DNA from: JALHSW01 sp038321755
GTDB taxonomy: Bacteria > Actinomycetota > Acidimicrobiia > IMCC26256 > PALSA-555
Reading direction: 5' to 3'
Length of the DNA: 20,143 nt
NCBI GenBank assembly: GCA_038321755.1
Contig: JBBQFJ010000054.1
Span: 1 to 20,143 of the forward strand
Shown here: positions 14,261 to 20,143 of the stretch, piece after piece
How the letters are laid out: every line of letters begins with the position of its first letter
Numbering within the stretch: the stretch's first letter is position 1
Position numbers and translations under genes: made by a program
Notes under the pieces: model-generated
Seen by the model: only the letters and a program-made list of their open reading frames with translations
Database searches by the model: none
Told to the model about the DNA's origin: nothing

Positions 14261-15154
14261 TCAGCTCTTCGGGGCGAGCACGCGCAGCTTCGTCGGCGCG
14301 ACCGTCATGATCGCGGGCAACGGACCGACGCGCTCACCGCTGGCCCACACATCGAGATCGACCTCGCCACCATCCGCGAGCACCTCGACCTCGCGCCCCC
14401 GGAGCATCGTCACGCCCTCGACGTGAGGGTGGCGACCACGGAAGACGGTCGGGAAGCGCGCGATGAAGGTTCGGGTGGGTTTGTCGGTGATCACGCAGAC
14501 ATCGAGGAGGCCGTCGTCGATCACGGCATCGGGCGTGATCTTCAGGCCGCCCGCGTAGGAGCGCCCGTTGCCGATGGCGACGAGCCACGCACGACCACGC
14601 CACACCTCGTCGTCGACGCGCACGATGAGGGGCTGCGGTCGGTAGACGGCGATCGTGCGGGCGATCGCGAGGAGGTACAGGGCCGAGCCGCGGACCCGGC
14701 GCACGTCGTTCGCCCACCGGTTCGCCTCGGCGTCGAACCCGGTGTTCGCGACGGTGGTGAACGCTCGGGTCGTCCCGTTCGCGGCCCGCGCTCGTCCCAG
14801 GTCGATCTCGCGCAGCTCGCCGTCGTCGAGCAGCCGGATCGCGTGGAGCGGGTGCTTGCGGTCGAGCCCGAGCTCCCGGGCGAAGTCGTTCCCCGCTCCG
14901 GTCGGGACCACCGCGAGCGGGCCGCCGAGCTCAGCGGCCACCGCGGCGAGCTCGGCGATCGTGCCGTCCCCTCCACACGCGACCACGCCTTCGCCCCGCC
15001 CGAACGCGGCGGTTGCCGCCCGGACGGCATCCGTCGGGTCGGTGGCGACGTGGACCGGGACGTCGTGCGCGCCGAGCACGCGGTGCAGCTCGGGGAGCAG
15101 CCGCCGCGTGCGGCCACGACCCGCGACCGGGTTCACGACAGCGGTCCAGCGCAT
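14261..15154 (-). CDS. Diacylglycerol kinase-family lipid kinase (DagK/YegS-like)
   Basis: This 297-residue protein is the only minus-strand gene in the window. The N-terminal catalytic domain has VVNPVAGRGR (6-15), the nucleotide-binding GGDGT (61-65) and PTGAGNDFAR (84-93). The C-terminal beta-rich domain includes IGNGRSYAGGLKITPDA and DDGLLDV. The family phosphorylates diacylglycerol or related lipids (some members sphingoid bases) with ATP at the membrane. ATG at 15154 is chosen because NPxAGRG motifs normally lie within the first 15 residues, and a -10 hexamer sits just upstream; the longer open frame runs into uppS. The exact lipid substrate is unknown. Confidence 0.9.
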   Translation of the reverse strand: MRWTAVVNPVAGRGRTRRLLPELHRVLGAHDVPVHVATDPTDAVRAATAAFGRGEGVVACGGDGTIAELAAVAAELGGPLAVVPTGAGNDFARELGLDRKHPLHAIRLLDDGELREIDLGRARAANGTTRAFTTVANTGFDAEANRWANDVRRVRGSALYLLAIARTIAVYRPQPLIVRVDDEVWRGRAWLVAIGNGRSYAGGLKITPDAVIDDGLLDVCVITDKPTRTFIARFPTVFRGRHPHVEGVTMLRGREVEVLADGGEVDLDVWASGERVGPLPAIMTVAPTKLRVLAPKS

Positions 15155-15162
15155 GGGCGCGG

Positions 15163-15190
15163 ATCGTACCGTCGACGGCGATAGCGTCAG
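15163..15190 (-). promoter_or_regulatory. Promoter of the lipid kinase gene, near-leaderless
   Basis: On the minus strand CTGACG (15190-15185) resembles a -35 element and TACGAT (15168-15163) a -10, with a 16-base spacer. Only eight bases separate the -10 from the ATG at 15154, so the mRNA would begin one or two bases before the start codon. The elements interleave with the divergent uppS promoter. Confidence 0.5.
15182..15187 (+). promoter_or_regulatory. -10 element of uppS, leaderless
   Basis: TAGCGT ends six bases before the uppS GTG at 15194, which places the transcription start on the start codon itself. No ribosome binding site is present. It lies within the -35/spacer region of the oppositely oriented lipid kinase promoter. 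A perfect 10-bp palindrome, CCGTCGACGG (15169-15178), sits between the two -10 elements. Confidence 0.45.
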
Positions 15191-15193
15191 CGC

Positions 15194-15919
15194 GTGTCCC
15201 ACGGCATCGACCTGTCCCGCCTGCCACGCCATGTCGCAGTCGTGATGGACGGCAACGGGCGCTGGGCGCAGAAGCGAGGCCTCAAGCGCACCGATGGCCA
15301 TGCCGCGGGCGAAGAGGCGCTCTTCGACGCGGTGGAGGGCGGGCTCGACGTCGGACTGAAGTGGCTGACGGTGTATGCGTTCTCGACGGAGAACTGGCGG
15401 CGCCCCCTCGACGAGGTGCGGTTCCTCATGCGGTTCAACGAGTCACTGCTGCTCCGCCGTCGCGACGATCTCAACGAGCGTGGCGTCCGGGTCCGATTCA
15501 TCGGGCGGCGGGGTGGCCGAGTGCCGCGGCGGGTGCTGCGCCACATCGAGGACACGGAGGCGCTGACGGCGAAGAATCGCCGGATGACCCTCACCTTCGC
15601 GTTCAACTACGGCGGGCGTGCGGAGCTCGTCGATGCAGTGCGCGCGATCGCTTCGGAGGCGAGAGGCCGGAAGCTGGACCCGGCGAAGATCGATGAGCGC
15701 ACGATCCAGAAGCACCTCTACGCGCCCGACATGCCCGACCCGGACGTGCTCGTGCGAACGTCGGGGGAGTACCGCACGTCGAACTACCTCCTCTGGGAGG
15801 CGGCGTACAGCGAGCTCGTGTTCACCGACGTGCTGTGGCCCGACTTCCGGCGCGAGGACCTGTTCGCGGCGATTCGTGAGTTCCAGAACCGCAGCCGCCG
15901 CTTCGGCGCCATCGAATAG
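15194..15919 (+). CDS. uppS: Isoprenyl transferase (undecaprenyl diphosphate synthase-like)
   Basis: This 241-residue cis-prenyltransferase carries VVMDGNGRWAQ (16-26; catalytic D19), YAFSTENWRRP (61-71), FNYGGRAELVDA and RTSGEYRTSNYLLWE (188-202). It condenses isopentenyl diphosphate units in cis to make a long polyprenyl diphosphate, the carrier-lipid precursor for peptidoglycan and other envelope polymers. Chain length cannot be read from sequence, and some actinobacteria have two such enzymes with different products, so the symbol is provisional. The GTG start is supported by its position just before the conserved N-terminus and by a -10 immediately upstream. It is 24 bases from recO, and adjacency of the two is common in actinobacteria. 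Confidence 0.93.
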   Translation: MSHGIDLSRLPRHVAVVMDGNGRWAQKRGLKRTDGHAAGEEALFDAVEGGLDVGLKWLTVYAFSTENWRRPLDEVRFLMRFNESLLLRRRDDLNERGVRVRFIGRRGGRVPRRVLRHIEDTEALTAKNRRMTLTFAFNYGGRAELVDAVRAIASEARGRKLDPAKIDERTIQKHLYAPDMPDPDVLVRTSGEYRTSNYLLWEAAYSELVFTDVLWPDFRREDLFAAIREFQNRSRRFGAIE

Positions 15920-15924
15920 CGGGC

Positions 15925-15937
15925 GTGTAACTACACT
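15925..15937 (+). promoter_or_regulatory. -10 element of recO within a short inverted repeat
   Basis: TACACT (15932-15937) ends six bases before the recO GTG, suggesting a leaderless transcript. It overlaps the inverted repeat GTGTA-AC-TACAC (15925-15936), which could be an operator or chance. No -35 element is obvious. Confidence 0.4.
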
Positions 15938-15943
15938 CGTGTC

Positions 15944-16672
15944 GTGGCGCTGTACCGGGATCAAGGGGTGGTCCTGCGGACGGTGAAGCTCGGGGAGACC
16001 GATCGCATCGTCACCATGCTCACCCGCGGCAACGGCAAGGTGCGCGCCGTCGCCAAGGGCGTCCGCAAGCCCGGCAGCCGCTTCGGTGCCCGGCTCGAGC
16101 CCACGAGCCACGTGGCCTTCCAGTGCTACCGGGGGCGTGAGCTCGACATCGTCACCCAGGTGGAGACGATCGACGCGAACCGTGCGCTGCGTGAGCACTA
16201 CGGCTCCCTCACCCATGCCATCTCGATGTTGGAGGCGGTCGACCAGGTCGCGATGGAGCGTGAGCCGAACCACGCCCTGTACCGGATGCTCGAAAGTGCG
16301 TTGCGCACGCTCGCCCAGGAGCCCTCACCGATCGTGAGTGCGGCCTTCTTCTGGAAGCTGCTGTCCCTCGAGGGCTTCCACCCGATGCTCGATGCGTGCG
16401 CGCGCTGCGGTCGGGAAGGGGAGACCGGGGTCGAGTTCGTGGCGTTCGACCTCGGTGAGGGTGGCGTGCTGTGCGCCGAGTGTGGCCAGCTGGGGGGTCG
16501 ACGCACCTCGCCCGAGGCGCTCGCGGTCGTGGGCCGCATCGTGAGCGGGCAGGTGCGAGGCGTGCTCGACGACCCACCGCCCGAACCGGTGCTGCGTGAG
16601 GTCGAACGGCTAGCGATCTCGGCCCTGGAGTACGCCTCGGATCGCCGGCTCCGTAGCGCTGCGCTGCTCTGA
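15944..16672 (+). CDS. recO: RecO, DNA repair and recombination mediator
   Basis: This 242-residue protein has the RecO OB-fold at the N-terminus (about 1-80; YRDQGVVLRTVKLGETDRIV and VRAVAKGVRKPGSRFGARLE). A helical domain follows, with a zinc-binding site of four cysteines: C152 and C155 (CARC), C177 and C180 (CAEC). RecO works with RecR to load RecA onto SSB-coated single-stranded DNA and anneals complementary strands. Its GTG follows a -10 element by six bases and lacks a ribosome binding site. The stop codon lies at the apex of a strong hairpin. Confidence 0.95.
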   Translation: MALYRDQGVVLRTVKLGETDRIVTMLTRGNGKVRAVAKGVRKPGSRFGARLEPTSHVAFQCYRGRELDIVTQVETIDANRALREHYGSLTHAISMLEAVDQVAMEREPNHALYRMLESALRTLAQEPSPIVSAAFFWKLLSLEGFHPMLDACARCGREGETGVEFVAFDLGEGGVLCAECGQLGGRRTSPEALAVVGRIVSGQVRGVLDDPPPEPVLREVERLAISALEYASDRRLRSAALL

Positions 16673-16679
16673 GCAGCGC
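16661..16679 (+). terminator. Perfect hairpin over the recO stop codon
   Basis: GCGCTGCTC (16661-16669) and GAGCAGCGC (16671-16679) are exact reverse complements with one base between them. In practice this is a seven-pair stem with a TCTGA loop that contains the stop codon. No T-run follows, so it would be an I-shaped terminator of the kind proposed for high-GC actinobacteria, or an mRNA 3'-end stabiliser. Confidence 0.5.
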
Positions 16680-16739
16680 CGCCCGCCTCGGACGCTCCTG
16701 CGCCTACCTGCCGAAAAGGGATCGTGGGGGTCCCGGCGA

Positions 16740-16745
16740 TACGAT
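16740..16745 (+). promoter_or_regulatory. -10 element of glyS
   Basis: TACGAT lies 12 bases before the glyS ATG, so the leader would be only about six bases. The same hexamer occurs at the hrcA operator and the lipid kinase promoter. No purine-rich ribosome binding site lies between it and the ATG, and I see no -35 at the expected distance. Confidence 0.45.
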
Positions 16746-16757
16746 CACTGTCTCGTT

Positions 16758-18086
16758 ATGGCCTCCTCCGACCAGATGGATCGCGTCGTCAACCTGTGCA
16801 AGCGACGGGGGCTGGTCTTCCCATCCAGTGAGATCTACGGCGGGTTCCGCTCCACGTGGGACTACGGGCCGCTCGGCGTCGAGCTGAAGCGCAACGTCAA
16901 GGACGCCTGGTGGCGTTCGATGATCCAGCTGCGTGACGACGTCGTCGGGCTGGATGCCGCGATCCTCATGGCCCCCAAGGTGTGGGAGGCCAGCGGGCAC
17001 CTGGCGACGTTCACCGATCCGCTCGTCGACTGCCGCAGCTGCAAGGAGCGGTTCCGGGCGGATCACCTCCCGAAGTCCGGCGCCTGCCCGAACTGCGGCG
17101 CCAAGGACTCCTTCACCGAGGCGCGCAACTTCAACCTCATGTTCAAGACCTTCGTCGGGCCGGTGGAGGACGATGCCGCGGTCGCCTACCTGCGTCCGGA
17201 GACCGCCCAAGGCATCTTCGTCAACTTCGCCAACGTGCAGACGACGACCCGCAAGAAGCCGCCGTTCGGCATCGCCCAGATCGGCAAGTCGTTCCGCAAC
17301 GAGATCACGCCGGGGAACTTCATCTTCCGCACGCGCGAGTTCGAGCAGATGGAGATGGAGTTCTTCGTGCCACCGGAGGACGTCGACCAGTGGTACGAGT
17401 ACTGGTGCCAGCAGCGCTATCAGTGGCACCGCGACCTCGGGATCCCCGAGGCGAGCTTGCGACTGCGTCCGCACGACGCCGAAGAGCTCTCGCACTACTC
17501 CACCGCAACCTCCGACGTGGAGTACGAGTTCCCGTGGGGCTGGGGCGAGCTCGAGGGCGTGGCCAACCGCACCGACTTCGATCTCAAGCAGCACGCAAAG
17601 TTCTCCGGTCAGGAGCTGACGTTCTTCGATCAGGAGCACGACCGGCGCTACGTGCCGTACGTGATCGAGCCCGCGCTGGGTGCAGACCGGGCGACGCTGG
17701 CGTTCCTCCTGGCTGCCTACGAGGAGCAAGACGTGCCCAACGGCAAGGGTGGAACCGAGAAGCGCACCGTGCTGCACCTCGACCCACGCTTGGCGCCGAT
17801 CAAGGTCGCGGTGCTGCCCCTGTCGAAGAACGAGCGCCTCGTGCCCGTCGCGGAGGAGATCGCCGGCGCGCTGCGCCCCCAGTTCATGATCGACGTGGAC
17901 GCGGCCGGCTCGATCGGGCGTCGCTATCGACGCCAGGACGAGGTCGGCACGCCGTACTGCGTGACGATCGACTTCGACACGCTCGATGACCAAGCGGTCA
18001 CCGTGCGGGATCGGGATTCGATGAATCAGGAACGCGTGCCGGTCGAAGGACTGGTCACCTATTTGCGGGAGCGACTGCCGTGGTGA
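16758..18086 (+). CDS. glyS: Glycyl-tRNA synthetase, single-chain class II (alpha2) type
   Basis: This 442-residue protein is the single-polypeptide form, not the alpha/beta heterotetramer. The N-terminus has GLVFPSSEIYGGFRSTWDYG (18-37), including the motif 1 region. A zinc-ribbon-like insertion has C92, C95, C110 and C113. Motif 2 is in FRNEITPGNFIFRTREFEQ (179-197), and motif 3 lies near EPALGADRATLAFL. The C-terminal anticodon-binding domain starts at about residue 345 (LAPIKVAVLPLS). It charges tRNA-Gly with glycine. Its TGA overlaps the start of the next gene, so that unrelated-looking membrane protein is translationally coupled to a housekeeping synthetase. Confidence 0.96.
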   Translation: MASSDQMDRVVNLCKRRGLVFPSSEIYGGFRSTWDYGPLGVELKRNVKDAWWRSMIQLRDDVVGLDAAILMAPKVWEASGHLATFTDPLVDCRSCKERFRADHLPKSGACPNCGAKDSFTEARNFNLMFKTFVGPVEDDAAVAYLRPETAQGIFVNFANVQTTTRKKPPFGIAQIGKSFRNEITPGNFIFRTREFEQMEMEFFVPPEDVDQWYEYWCQQRYQWHRDLGIPEASLRLRPHDAEELSHYSTATSDVEYEFPWGWGELEGVANRTDFDLKQHAKFSGQELTFFDQEHDRRYVPYVIEPALGADRATLAFLLAAYEEQDVPNGKGGTEKRTVLHLDPRLAPIKVAVLPLSKNERLVPVAEEIAGALRPQFMIDVDAAGSIGRRYRRQDEVGTPYCVTIDFDTLDDQAVTVRDRDSMNQERVPVEGLVTYLRERLPW

Positions 18087-19183
18087 ACGAAGACGAGAAC
18101 AACTACGACGTTCTCGGGGTTGCGCCCAACTCGAGCAAGGACGAGATCCGCGAGGCGTACCGCGAGCGGCTCCTCGAGGCGCAGGCCGACGTGACGAAGG
18201 AAGAGACGGCGAAGCGTCCGAGCGGGTCCTCGATCGCCGCGGCGCGGGCTGAGGAAGCGCGCGTGCGCGCAGCCTGGCAGGTGCTGAGCGATCCGAACCA
18301 GCGCGAGCGTTACGACGCGGCGCAGGGGATCGACAACACGGGCACCGACCTCGAGTTCGTCGGCGACGACGATGACGAGGACGACGCGCCCACGCCGGCC
18401 CGCAAGCCGAAGTACTCGAAGGCCGATCGGTACGCGGATCGTCCGCCCGGGCTCTTCTCGACGGAGCACCCGCCGATCCCCGCGAGCTGGCCGCCGGGAA
18501 TCCAGCCGCCGCCTCCCCGTGCGCGCTTTCTGGCCCTCACCATCGACGCGTTCGTCCTCTCGTTGCTGATCATCCTCCAGCTCGTGCTCACGCCGGTCGT
18601 GATCGACCAGTTCAAGCCCGGGGTGCAGGACAAGCTCGACGTGATCTCCACGCAGATCGACAAGGACAACAACGCCAAGGACAAGGCGGACTCGAGGGCC
18701 GACAACCAGGCCAACAAGGCCACGGCGGCGAAGAAGAGCGGCGACGAGGTCGCGCAGGCGACCGCGGTCGCCGCGCAGAAGAAGGCCGCGGCCGAGTCCA
18801 AGACGCTCGACAAGAAGATCACCAAGGAGGAGGACAAGCAGACCTCGCTGCGCAACGACCTGCTGCCGATCACGCTCGGGATGAGCCTGGTCGTCTTCCT
18901 GCTCGCACTCCTGTACCTGGTGCCATCGAGCGTCCGGACGGGTCGAACCCTCGGGAAGAAGCTGTTGCAGATCCACGTCGTCTACGTCGATGGGTCGCCG
19001 TTGTCGCTGCGGGGCGCCACCCGTCGCTACGGCCTGCCGCTCGTCGCCGGCCTGTTCCTCTCGAGCATCGTCGGTCCGCTCGGCTACATGTTCGTCCTCG
19101 TCGGCGTGCTCACGTGGCCCCGCAACCCGAACTACCAGGGGTTCCAGGACCGCGTCGCGAAGACGCTCGTCGTCGATGGCTGA
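18080..19183 (+). CDS. Degenerate J-domain/RDD-family membrane fusion protein
   Basis: This 367-residue protein combines several parts. Residues 7-82 resemble a J domain (NYDVLGVAPNSSKDEIREAY, then AWQVLSDPNQRERYDAA), but the HPD tripeptide is absent; the loop region is QADVTKEETAKR. A very acidic stretch (90-102) and a Pro-rich linker (122-146) follow. An RDD-type membrane domain begins at RARFLALTIDAFV, with helices near 152-175, 262-282 and 318-345 and the motif RTLGKKLLQIHVVYVDGSPL. Between the first two helices is a 75-residue Lys/Asp/Ala-rich segment (185-258) likely to be a coiled coil. GTG 18080 has GGGAG eight bases upstream; GTG 18083 is an alternative with a four-base overlap. Without HPD it should not stimulate DnaK in the normal way. 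Function unknown. Confidence 0.8.
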   Translation: MVNEDENNYDVLGVAPNSSKDEIREAYRERLLEAQADVTKEETAKRPSGSSIAAARAEEARVRAAWQVLSDPNQRERYDAAQGIDNTGTDLEFVGDDDDEDDAPTPARKPKYSKADRYADRPPGLFSTEHPPIPASWPPGIQPPPPRARFLALTIDAFVLSLLIILQLVLTPVVIDQFKPGVQDKLDVISTQIDKDNNAKDKADSRADNQANKATAAKKSGDEVAQATAVAAQKKAAAESKTLDKKITKEEDKQTSLRNDLLPITLGMSLVVFLLALLYLVPSSVRTGRTLGKKLLQIHVVYVDGSPLSLRGATRRYGLPLVAGLFLSSIVGPLGYMFVLVGVLTWPRNPNYQGFQDRVAKTLVVDG

Positions 19184-19226
19184 CAAAGTCGCACCGGGCT
19201 CGATCGCGGTCGTCGGTAGGCTCGAC

Positions 19227-19242
19227 GTGCAGCGTCCTGCAC
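19227..19242 (+). other. Hairpin upstream of ppdK
   Basis: GTGCAG (19227-19232) and CTGCAC (19237-19242) form a perfect six-pair stem closed by a CGTC tetraloop, 43 bases after the preceding stop codon. No T-run follows. It may be a terminator for the upstream gene or a structure in the ppdK leader. No clear ppdK promoter was found in 19184-19316; TAGGCT (19217-19222) is a weak -10 candidate. Confidence 0.35.
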
Positions 19243-19259
19243 TGACCGCTACCGGCTGA

Positions 19260-19294
19260 CCGCAGCCACCCCCACCGCAGCCACCCCCACCGCA
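19260..19294 (+). repeat. 15-bp tandem repeat in the ppdK leader
   Basis: Two exact copies of CCGCAGCCACCCCCA (19260-19274 and 19275-19289) are followed by the first five bases of a third (19290-19294). The repeat ends 22 bases before the ppdK start and just upstream of its ribosome binding site. The plus strand is C-rich and the minus strand has runs of five Gs. Confidence 0.9.
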
Positions 19295-19316
19295 AGACGT
19301 TCGGAGAGGTGATCCA

Positions 19317-20143
19317 GTGAAGTATGTGTACGCCTTCGAGGAGGGCTCGAAGGAGCAGAAGTTCCTGCTCGGCGGCAAGGGGGCGAACCTCGCCGAGATG
19401 ACGAAGCTCGGCCTGCCGGTGCCGCCCGGGTTCACGATCACCACCGAGGCCTGCAACGCGTACATGGCCGGCGGCAACCGGCTGCCCGACGGGCTGATGG
19501 ACGAGGTCGCGACGTCGCTCCAGGCGCTCGAGGCCAAGATGGGCAAGCAGCTCGGCGACGAGGGCGACCCGCTGCTGGTCTCCGTGCGCTCCGGCGCGCC
19601 CTTCTCGATGCCCGGGATGATGGACACGGTCCTCAACCTCGGGATGAACGACGCCTCGGTGAACGGTCTGGCGAAGCAGACCGACAACGAGCGCTTCGCG
19701 TTCGACTCGTACCGCCGGTTCGTGCAGATGTTCGCCAAGATCGTGCTCGACGTCCCGGGTGAGCTGTTCGAAGAAGCGCTGCACGACCTCGTCGAGAAGA
19801 AGGGCGTGAGCGTCGACACCGACCTCTCCGCCGAGGACCTCGCGGGTTTGGTCGAGACGTTCAAGGGCATCGTGATGGCGGAGAAGGGCTTCGGGTTCCC
19901 GACCGATCCGCAGGAGCAGCTTGCGCACGCGATCGACGCGGTGTTCAAGTCGTGGAACGGTCGCCGCGCCAAGGACTACCGCCGCATGGAGAAGATCCCC
20001 GACGATCTCGGCACCGCGGTCAACGTGCAGACGATGGTCTTCGGCAACAAGGGCGACGACTCCGGCACCGGCGTGGCGTTCACGCGTAACCCGTCGACCG
20101 GCGAGCACAAGCCCTACGGCGACTTCCTGAAGAACGCGCAGGG
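19317..20143 (+). CDS. ppdK: Pyruvate, phosphate dikinase (5' part; runs off window)
   Basis: About 275 N-terminal residues of a roughly 880-residue enzyme are present. The GTG at 19317 follows GGAGAGG (19303-19309) by seven bases. The ATP-grasp nucleotide-binding domain begins with YVYAFEEG, LLGGKGANLAEMTKLGLPVP and PGFTITTEAC. It continues with SVRSGAPFSMPGMMDTVLNL, FDSYRRFVQMFAKIVLDV and GTGVAFTRNPSTGEH, where the window ends. PPDK interconverts pyruvate, ATP and phosphate with phosphoenolpyruvate, AMP and diphosphate. In bacteria it works in gluconeogenesis or in diphosphate-saving glycolysis. No stop or frameshift is seen in the visible part. The phosphohistidine and substrate-binding domains lie outside the window. 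Confidence 0.95.
   Translation, partial: MKYVYAFEEGSKEQKFLLGGKGANLAEMTKLGLPVPPGFTITTEACNAYMAGGNRLPDGLMDEVATSLQALEAKMGKQLGDEGDPLLVSVRSGAPFSMPGMMDTVLNLGMNDASVNGLAKQTDNERFAFDSYRRFVQMFAKIVLDVPGELFEEALHDLVEKKGVSVDTDLSAEDLAGLVETFKGIVMAEKGFGFPTDPQEQLAHAIDAVFKSWNGRRAKDYRRMEKIPDDLGTAVNVQTMVFGNKGDDSGTGVAFTRNPSTGEHKPYGDFLKNAQ

Noticed and set aside
15155..15301. Longer N-terminus for the minus-strand lipid kinase
   Set aside because: It would overlap uppS by more than 100 bases and push the conserved NPxAGRG motif far from the N-terminus.
18059..19972. 637-codon open frame on the minus strand
   Set aside because: It lies antisense to the J-domain/RDD gene and ppdK, both of which have strong family motifs. 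The long frame follows from high GC and its translation shows no recognisable domain.
1..20143. Defence island, prophage or novel mobile system
   Set aside because: Every stretch longer than about 150 bases is covered by a recognisable core gene, and no integrase, transposase, toxin-antitoxin, nuclease-helicase pair or phage gene is seen.

Overview
The window is a high-GC, gene-dense chromosomal segment of an actinobacterium. I infer a deep-branching, Acidimicrobiia-like lineage from four things: the high GC with many GTG starts, a BldD-type regulator, the actinobacterial order of the housekeeping genes, and a caa3-type oxidase. The class is a guess; the phylum is fairly secure. I see no rRNA or tRNA genes, no insertion sequence, no prophage, no CRISPR array and no recognisable defence system.

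Layout. Bases 1-3837 hold the 3' part of hemW, then a CIRCE operator and the hrcA-dnaJ-rsmE heat-shock/ribosome operon. Bases 3838-8379 begin with a separately promoted BldD-like c-di-GMP-responsive regulator. A run of ribosome-maturation genes follows: phoH, ybeY, a CNNM/CBS membrane protein and era, with start and stop codons overlapping. The 3' end of phoH carries a 12-bp coding minisatellite. Bases 8531-14256 are a respiratory operon: ctaC (CuA domain fused to cytochrome c), ctaD, ctaE, a subunit IV, a CtaG-type assembly factor and a membrane-anchored blue-copper protein. One minus-strand lipid kinase gene (14261-15154) converges on that operon and diverges from uppS. Bases 15194-18086 carry uppS, recO and glyS, each with a -10 hexamer so close to its start codon that a leaderless or nearly leaderless mRNA is likely. 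Next come a degenerate J-domain/RDD membrane fusion, translationally coupled to glyS, and the 5' part of ppdK, which runs off the right edge.

How the genes work together. HrcA probably represses its own operon with dnaJ through CIRCE. RsmE, YbeY and Era act on 16S rRNA or the small subunit, and PhoH usually travels with YbeY. The cta genes encode a terminal oxidase with its own cytochrome c domain and assembly factor; the cupredoxin is likely an additional electron carrier or copper protein. UppS and the lipid kinase act on membrane lipids, RecO on recombination repair and GlyS on translation.

Most of the window is ordinary core genome. The parts most worth a second look are the phoH minisatellite, the J-domain/RDD fusion with a charged coiled-coil insert, the BldD-like gene with an intact c-di-GMP motif, the CIRCE element whose spacer holds a -10 hexamer, the compact divergent promoter between the lipid kinase and uppS, and the cupredoxin at the end of the oxidase operon.
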